Part shown: positions 14,339 through 18,311 of the stretch, piece by piece
How positions within the stretch are numbered: the stretch's first letter is position 1
Layout: every line of letters begins with the position of its first letter
Assembly (NCBI GenBank): GCA_023434205.1
Contig: JAEYTB010000148.1
Span: 1-18,311 of the forward strand
DNA length: 18,311 nucleotides
Origin: Planctomycetota bacterium
Lineage (GTDB): Bacteria > Planctomycetota > Phycisphaerae > Phycisphaerales > UBA1924
Reading direction: 5' to 3'
Made by a program: the position numbers and the translations under genes
Notes under the pieces: generated by a model
Database searches by the model: none
What the model saw: only the letters and a program-made list of their open reading frames with translations
Told to the model about the DNA's origin: nothing

Positions 14339-14497
14339 CCGCCCCTCGCCAAGGGCCCATAACCGGCCTGGAGCATGAGTTCCCGGAAGGATGGGCAAAA
14401 CCCGCTTGTTTCGGCGGGAAAACGGTGCATGCTGAGAGAGCGGGCGTCCGGCGGCGCGGAACCGGGCCCGGCGAACATTTCAAGAGAGGACTCAGCC

Positions 14498-15208
14498 ATG
14501 GTCTTTGCGATTCTGGCGGCGGCGGCCGCGATGAACGGCACGCCGGATACGTGCGCACAGCCTTCGCCCAACTACACGCCGGCGAGCGTGAACGTGGCGA
14601 GCGTCAACAACCCGACTTATTCCTTCCCGGGCGTGGACAACCGGGCCGCGGTCAACGGGCGCATCTTCAAGGGGCGCGTGATCGTCGGCGGGCACGAGGT
14701 GGGCGCCAAGACCGCGGCGGCGGACGCGGCGGTCGCGTACGGCGCGCTGGGCGAAGAGAACGTGCGGGTGCAGGCCCAGGTGGAGGGGCTCATGCGCTTC
14801 CACCCCACCGCCACCGTCGAGTTCAGCCCCTGGACGCCCGTCCCCGAGCAGCAGGCCAGCCCCTACAGCGACGCCTACAGCCGCGGGCACCAGAAGATGG
14901 CCCGGCGCGCCGAGGAGGCCCGGCAGCAGTGGCTCAAGGACAACAACTACGTCGGCGGGGTGCGCACGCACGTGAACGACGCCGTGCTGCACAGCCTCCC
15001 CGCGGCCAAGCCCCAGACCAAGCTCCCAGTGCCGCGGGGCGTGATCGAGGTGAACCCCGAGGTCCCGGCCTTCAAGAGCCGCATGCAGGTGAACGCGGGC
15101 CCCGCGTCGCTCACGAAGATCGCCTCGCGCGGCGTGGTGAAGGTGCTGCCCAGGGACACCGTAAGGGTGGAGAAGACTGAGCAGGTGATCGCGACCGCTC
15201 AGAAGTAA
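14498..15208 (+). CDS. Unrecognised, possibly exported 236-residue protein
   Basis: I do not recognise this protein. It begins with a hydrophobic stretch MVFAILAAAAAMNG that could be a signal sequence but lacks the usual positive charges. A region rich in Asn/Ser/Val/Pro follows (about 20-48), then a likely beta-rich segment NGRIFKGRVIVGGHEVG (53-69), an Ala-rich helix (72-84), VEFSPWTPVPE (107-117), a basic helical stretch KMARRAEEARQQWLKDN (133-149), and a C-terminal part with repeated short Val/Pro-rich strands. No catalytic motif is visible. The ATG at 14498 has AGGA seven bases upstream; the frame is open further upstream, but without a good site. A strong terminator follows 34 bases after the stop, so it probably forms its own transcription unit or ends one. 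Confidence 0.75.
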   Translation: MVFAILAAAAAMNGTPDTCAQPSPNYTPASVNVASVNNPTYSFPGVDNRAAVNGRIFKGRVIVGGHEVGAKTAAADAAVAYGALGEENVRVQAQVEGLMRFHPTATVEFSPWTPVPEQQASPYSDAYSRGHQKMARRAEEARQQWLKDNNYVGGVRTHVNDAVLHSLPAAKPQTKLPVPRGVIEVNPEVPAFKSRMQVNAGPASLTKIASRGVVKVLPRDTVRVEKTEQVIATAQK

Positions 15209-15241
15209 GCCCGGGGCGTTCTGCCCGAGGGGAACTGAAGT

Positions 15242-15279
15242 CAGGGCCGGCGGGTCTCGCCGGCCCTGCTCATTTTTTT
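15242..15279 (+). terminator. Rho-independent terminator after the 236-residue protein gene
   Basis: A perfect 11-base-pair stem CAGGGCCGGCG / CGCCGGCCCTG with the loop GGTCT is followed by CTCA and seven T residues. Orientation fits the plus-strand gene ending at 15208. On the minus strand no T-run follows the hairpin, so termination of the convergent gene ending at 15296 would be weaker. Confidence 0.93.
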
Positions 15280-15295
15280 GTGCCCCACGGGCGGG

Positions 15296-16363
15296 TTAGC
15301 TCCCTTCCAGCCGCACGTCCAGGCGTGTCGTCCACACGCCGTCCGCCCGCCGGCGCAGCGGGACGATCACCGTCTCACGGTCCAGCGACCGCCGCTTCGC
15401 GGGCGTGACCCGCGGGTCGTCCTCGAACCACAGCGTGCGGTAGGTGTGCCGGTGGACCGCCGCGTCGATATGAAGGTGGATGTGCTGGGGGTCATCGGAG
15501 TTCGGGTAGCCGCCGGGCCGGACCGTGCGGAACCGGTACCAGCCGTCGGCGTTGGTCACCGCGACGCCGCTGATCCGGGGCGTGCGGCCCGCGCTCCCAC
15601 GCGGCACGGACAGGCCCGCCGCGGCGGTGTTGTACGCGATGACAGAGGCCTTGGGCAGAGGGCTGCCCTGCTCGTCGAGCACCCGCCCGTAGAACTCCAG
15701 CCGTTCCCCCGGCTCGTCGTCGGGGCACATCGCCACCGCGATCTCCTTGTACGGCTCCTCATCGGCGAACAGGCGTTCGAGCCCAGGCCGAAGGTCGGCC
15801 AGCGGTCTGCCGGCCGCGCCGAGGTTGTGGTGGACCGACGCGGCGGTGCGGTTGACGTACAGGATGGTGGTGGTGACGGCCCCGGGGGCCGCCGCGGGCG
15901 CGTACTCCCGCACATCCTCCTCGTTGCCGGCGCGGTCGGCGATGGTGAGGAACACGTGGCGCAGCTGGGTGCGGGCGAAGGCCGCTCGGAGGGTCCGCTC
16001 CGAGTCCGCCCGTGCCGCGGACTTCTCGGGCAGCAGCACGACGTAGCCCACCGCGGTCCGCGGCCGGAGCGCCTCGATCGTGCGGTCGAGCTCCGCGGCG
16101 ATCCTCACCGCCTGCGGGAGCCCGTCAACGCCCGTCCAGACCGCCGCGCTGGGCCGCTGCGAGTACACGCACAGCGGGCAGGCCGCCTTGCCCGCGTGCG
16201 GGCCCGTCACGTTCCAGGGCATAAAGCTGGGCACGTCCCGGCCGGCCTTGAGCTCAACCACGCCGACGGACCCGGGCAGCGGCTCGCCGGTTTGCCCCAG
16301 CGCCTGAACCAAAACCCAGGTGCAGGCGACCAGCACGAGGACGAAAACGGTGATGTGACGCAT
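15296..16363 (-). CDS. Secreted protein with CPLC motif and intradiol dioxygenase-like domain
   Basis: A 355-residue protein with an N-terminal hydrophobic signal (MRHITVFVLVLVACTWVLV). The LVAC within it could be a lipobox, but hydrophobicity continues past the Cys, so a plain signal peptide is as likely. Residues about 45-200 look thioredoxin-like, with CPLC (62-65) and ILYVNR. Residues about 221-330 resemble intradiol ring-cleavage dioxygenases: GRVLDEQGSPLPKASV, TNADGWYRFRTVRPGGYP, HIHLHI (His294, His296) and TLWFEDDP. In that family Fe(III) is held by two Tyr and two His. Tyr286 and both His fit, but the first Tyr has no clear equivalent, so ring cleavage is uncertain. I chose the ATG at 16363 with GGGAG five bases upstream. 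It lies downstream of a terminator that separates it from tRNA-Pro. Confidence 0.8.
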   Translation of the reverse strand: MRHITVFVLVLVACTWVLVQALGQTGEPLPGSVGVVELKAGRDVPSFMPWNVTGPHAGKAACPLCVYSQRPSAAVWTGVDGLPQAVRIAAELDRTIEALRPRTAVGYVVLLPEKSAARADSERTLRAAFARTQLRHVFLTIADRAGNEEDVREYAPAAAPGAVTTTILYVNRTAASVHHNLGAAGRPLADLRPGLERLFADEEPYKEIAVAMCPDDEPGERLEFYGRVLDEQGSPLPKASVIAYNTAAAGLSVPRGSAGRTPRISGVAVTNADGWYRFRTVRPGGYPNSDDPQHIHLHIDAAVHRHTYRTLWFEDDPRVTPAKRRSLDRETVIVPLRRRADGVWTTRLDVRLEGS

Positions 16364-16478
16364 GAAGGCTCCCGGTCTCCTCGCCGGCCCGGCGGGCAGG
16401 CCGGGCGGCGGTGGCTCAGGCTGGGACGCGTGGCCGCGGGACGGTGTTAGCCGGAGCGGCGAGAAAGCACCGCCAACG

Positions 16479-16509
16479 AAAAAGCCCCTCGACACATCGT
16501 CGAAGGGCT
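16479..16509 (-). terminator. Rho-independent terminator after tRNA-Pro
   Basis: On the minus strand AGCCCTTCGAC pairs with GTCGAGGGGCT over 11 base pairs (one T-G wobble) around the loop GATGT and is followed by a run of five T. It starts about 14 bases after the tRNA 3' end and ends the tRNA transcript, isolating it from the gene that starts at 16363. Confidence 0.93.
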
Positions 16510-16523
16510 TGCAGGGTCAGAAG

Positions 16524-16597
16524 TCAGGGTGACAGGATTTGAACCTGCGGCCTCCTGGACCCAAACCAGGCGCTCTACCAAGCTGAGCTACACCCTG
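16524..16597 (-). tRNA. tRNA-Pro, anticodon TGG
   Basis: A complete 74-base cloverleaf on the minus strand. The acceptor stem is CAGGGTG / CACCCTG with discriminator A; the D arm is GCTC-AGCTTGGTA-GAGC; the anticodon arm is CCTGG-TTTGGGT-CCAGG with TGG in the anticodon position; the variable loop has five bases; the T arm is GCAGG-TTCAAAT-CCTGT with one G-U closing pair. The 3' CCA is not encoded and must be added enzymatically. It lies 20 bases after the stop of the GspK-like gene and is followed by a strong terminator. Confidence 0.97.
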
Positions 16598-16606
16598 CCG
16601 AGCCCA

Positions 16607-16612
16607 AGTCTA
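16607..16612 (-). promoter_or_regulatory. Possible -10 element TAGACT of tRNA-Pro
   Basis: TAGACT on the minus strand lies between the end of the upstream CDS and the tRNA and ends nine bases before the mature tRNA 5' end, implying a leader of about three bases. A partial -35 TGGACC is 19 bases further upstream, inside the end of the CDS. Co-transcription with the CDS followed by RNase P processing is the alternative. Confidence 0.35.
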
Positions 16613-16617
16613 GGGGG

Positions 16618-18311
16618 CTACTTCAGCATGGGGTCCACGGGGACTTCCTGGAAGAGGACGACCTCGGGCTTGTCGCCGCGGCGGGTGACCTTGCTGCGGT
16701 CCACGACCATGACGAAGCGGCGGGCGATGGAGGGGACGAGCGGGTCGTCGGCCTGCACATCGCAGTCGGACTTCTGGTAGCCGTGGACGAGGAAGTACAC
16801 GATGAAGTAGTCGCTGCGGGTGGAGACGCTGGGCAGGACGGTGTTGATCATCGCCAACTGCTCTTTGTAGCTGTTGGGGATGTTGCTGGGGATGCGGGGG
16901 GGCGTGCCGCCGGCGGGGTTGTCGTAGAGGACCGAGTCGATGCCGATGCGGCCGCTCGCGCCCGCGCCGTAGGCGACCCCGGCAGGCGGGGTAAAGCCGG
17001 GGTTGTTCGTGGCCTCGCTGTCGAAGCCGAGGAAGTCCATGTTGGTGGGGTACTCCCAGTCCGCGGGGATCGTGCCGGGCGTGGCGGGCGCTGCGGTGGT
17101 GCGGTAGCGGACGGTCTGGAGCGCGGCGGGAGAGCGGAAGCCCGGCTGCTCGCCGATCGCGACGATCTGCGTGGTCGCGGAGCGGCCGTCGAGGCTGCCG
17201 TGCGGCGCATCCGGGTCAACACCGGAGCTGTCGGTGAACGTCAGCACAGGACCGAACCCGGCGGCGCTCGCCGCGGAAAGGGTCAGGTAGGCGTCCTGCT
17301 TGTTGCGGAACCCGAAGATCGAGGCCGCGATGTCGATGCGGTCGTCGTACGCGGAACCGGCCCCCCACCACCACGGCGACGGTGTCGCGGGAGGCTGGTG
17401 CGGGGTCACCGCCGGGGGCGGGGAGAGCGTCGAAAGGCCGGCGCGGATGTTGGCGAGCGGGGCCGTGTTGATGTTGAGCATGCCCGGCATGGCACGCTTG
17501 AGCGACTCCCACGCGCCCCCGTCGGGGTCGACGGGGTTGATGGTGAAGGTGTCGAGGATGTTGAGGGCCATGGGGATCTGAAGGCCCACACGCTCGTCGT
17601 TGGCGTCGAAGAGCCCGTCGGCGTTCCGGTCGATAAAGGGCGCGAACTGGTCGAGCCGGAGGTTGCCGCGGTCCAGCAGGCGCGTGTCGAAGATTCCGCT
17701 GGGCAGGTAGTACGGCTGCGACGCATCGATGCCCGGGGCCGGGACGGTCTGGTACCCCAGGCTCATCGCGAGGGCCTCGCCCAGCGTGGTCCAGCGGAGC
17801 TCGTTGTCGGTCTCGAGGGCGTTGGAGGCGTTGAGGAACTTCTCCTCTGGGCCGATGCCCAGGGGAAGGAGGAGATCGGCGGGGCGGAGAAGCGTGCGTG
17901 AAGCGCCGCCGACGGTCTGGCTGAAGTTGTTGTTGGGGAGCGGGATCTCGGGGTACTGGGCGTTGTACGGCACGCCCGCGTTGTTGGCGGTGATGTGGAC
18001 GTCCAGCTCGTCGGGCGACTCGCTGATCGGCGCGAGCCGGGTGGTGGCCATGTTGCTGAGCCAGGCGCGGACGGTGTTGGCGAGGCCGACGAAGCCCGGG
18101 TCACCGGCGGCGCTGAACAGCGTCTCGTCGGGGCCGCGGTCGCCGAGGTCGAAGTCGTCCTCCTCCGAGTTGTTCCAGCCGGACGAGAACTTGGGCTCGA
18201 GGCAGTAGGCGGGGATGGCGCCGACGGGGGCCCGGGGGCTCGCCGCGGCGGGGTTGCCCGGCCGGCTGTAGTTCGCCCACAGCGTGATCATGTACAGGTA
18301 GCTGTCGTCCT
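16618..18311 (-). CDS. GspK/pilus-assembly-like protein, C-terminal part (5' end outside window)
   Basis: The frame is open from the right edge (beginning DDSYLYMITLW) to a TAG at 16618, giving 563 visible residues; the N-terminus, where a prepilin-like or membrane segment would lie, is missing. Features that recall GspK-type minor pseudopilins or the large Verru_Chthon cassette A-type proteins are LNINTAPLANI (nt about 17445-17478 on the minus strand), FGFRNKQDAYLTLS, and a C-terminal SDYFIVYFLVHGY followed by RRFVMVVDRSKV and PEVVLFQEVP. A calcium-loop-like DRNADGLFDANDE (17593-17631) lies in the middle. Composition is Asn/Pro/Gly/Thr-rich, as in exported proteins. A role in a type II secretion or type IV pilus-like machine is an inference. 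tRNA-Pro follows after 20 bases. Confidence 0.8.
   Translation of the reverse strand, partial: DDSYLYMITLWANYSRPGNPAAASPRAPVGAIPAYCLEPKFSSGWNNSEEDDFDLGDRGPDETLFSAAGDPGFVGLANTVRAWLSNMATTRLAPISESPDELDVHITANNAGVPYNAQYPEIPLPNNNFSQTVGGASRTLLRPADLLLPLGIGPEEKFLNASNALETDNELRWTTLGEALAMSLGYQTVPAPGIDASQPYYLPSGIFDTRLLDRGNLRLDQFAPFIDRNADGLFDANDERVGLQIPMALNILDTFTINPVDPDGGAWESLKRAMPGMLNINTAPLANIRAGLSTLSPPPAVTPHQPPATPSPWWWGAGSAYDDRIDIAASIFGFRNKQDAYLTLSAASAAGFGPVLTFTDSSGVDPDAPHGSLDGRSATTQIVAIGEQPGFRSPAALQTVRYRTTAAPATPGTIPADWEYPTNMDFLGFDSEATNNPGFTPPAGVAYGAGASGRIGIDSVLYDNPAGGTPPRIPSNIPNSYKEQLAMINTVLPSVSTRSDYFIVYFLVHGYQKSDCDVQADDPLVPSIARRFVMVVDRSKVTRRGDKPEVVLFQEVPVDPMLK

Noticed and set aside
12925..14398. Long minus-strand frames opposite the ATPase end and glycosyltransferase
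   Set aside because: Composition is low in complexity and rich in Arg/Ala/Ser; the plus strand has coherent family motifs and ribosome binding sites.
14397..14422. Hairpin CCCGC / GCGGG flanked by A-runs as a terminator of the glycosyltransferase
   Set aside because: On the plus strand the run after the stem is A, not T. On the minus strand T-runs exist, but no gene there needs a terminator. The stem has only five base pairs.
15278..16450. Plus-strand open frame opposite the intradiol-like protein
   Set aside because: It runs antisense to a gene with a signal sequence and recognisable domain and has an Arg/Gly/Val-rich shadow composition.

Overview
The window comes from a high-GC bacterium, most likely a planctomycete of the Phycisphaerae type. 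The strongest lineage hint is the C-terminal zinc ribbon CRTCGYDL...CPECG in the gene at 11593-12060, a pattern I associate with that group. A large duplicated-FtsX permease, a Gln/Pro-rich membrane protein, a secreted intradiol-dioxygenase-like protein and a GspK-like protein are compatible. No database search was possible, so the lineage is an inference.

Layout. (1) Positions 1-5709, minus strand: a tightly packed gene set read right to left. It holds gcvH, an ABC ATPase whose GTG start overlaps the gcvH stop, a 916-residue FtsX/MacB-type permease overlapping the ATPase by 50 bases, and after 90 bases a membrane protein with a Gln/Pro repeat tail that runs off the left edge. (2) 5710-5928: a divergent intergenic region with two promoter candidates. 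(3) 5929-8318, plus strand: a sugar-phosphate-isomerase-like TIM barrel, cytidylate kinase (cmk) and a PlsC acyltransferase. These meet convergently, with a 23-base 3' overlap, the minus-strand protease gene htpX (8296-9171). (4) 9172-9510: the only gene-free stretch over 300 bases. It contains hairpins on both sides (htpX leader and 3D-gene leader). (5) 9511-15208, plus strand: a membrane-anchored 3D-domain protein; three genes joined by two 4-base ATGA overlaps (DppC-like permease, small zinc-ribbon membrane protein, DppD-like ATPase); a GT-B glycosyltransferase; and an unrecognised, possibly exported 236-residue protein ending at a strong terminator. (6) 15296-18311, minus strand: a secreted protein with a CPLC motif and an intradiol-dioxygenase-like domain, a terminator, tRNA-Pro(TGG), and the C-terminal part of a GspK/pilus-like protein that continues beyond the right edge.

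Together the genes concern mostly the cell envelope: lipid precursor synthesis (plsC), membrane protein quality control (htpX), wall turnover (3D domain), peptide or solute transport (two ABC systems), glycosylation and secretion. I see no mobile element, CRISPR array, rRNA or phage genes. The most unusual items are the small zinc-ribbon membrane protein locked by overlaps between permease and ATPase of an incomplete peptide-type transporter whose permease has large periplasmic expansions; the coupling of a lone gcvH to an ABC exporter; a secreted CPLC plus intradiol-like protein; and a recurring TAnnnT hexamer set almost directly upstream of several start codons that lack a clear ribosome binding site, suggesting near-leaderless transcripts.
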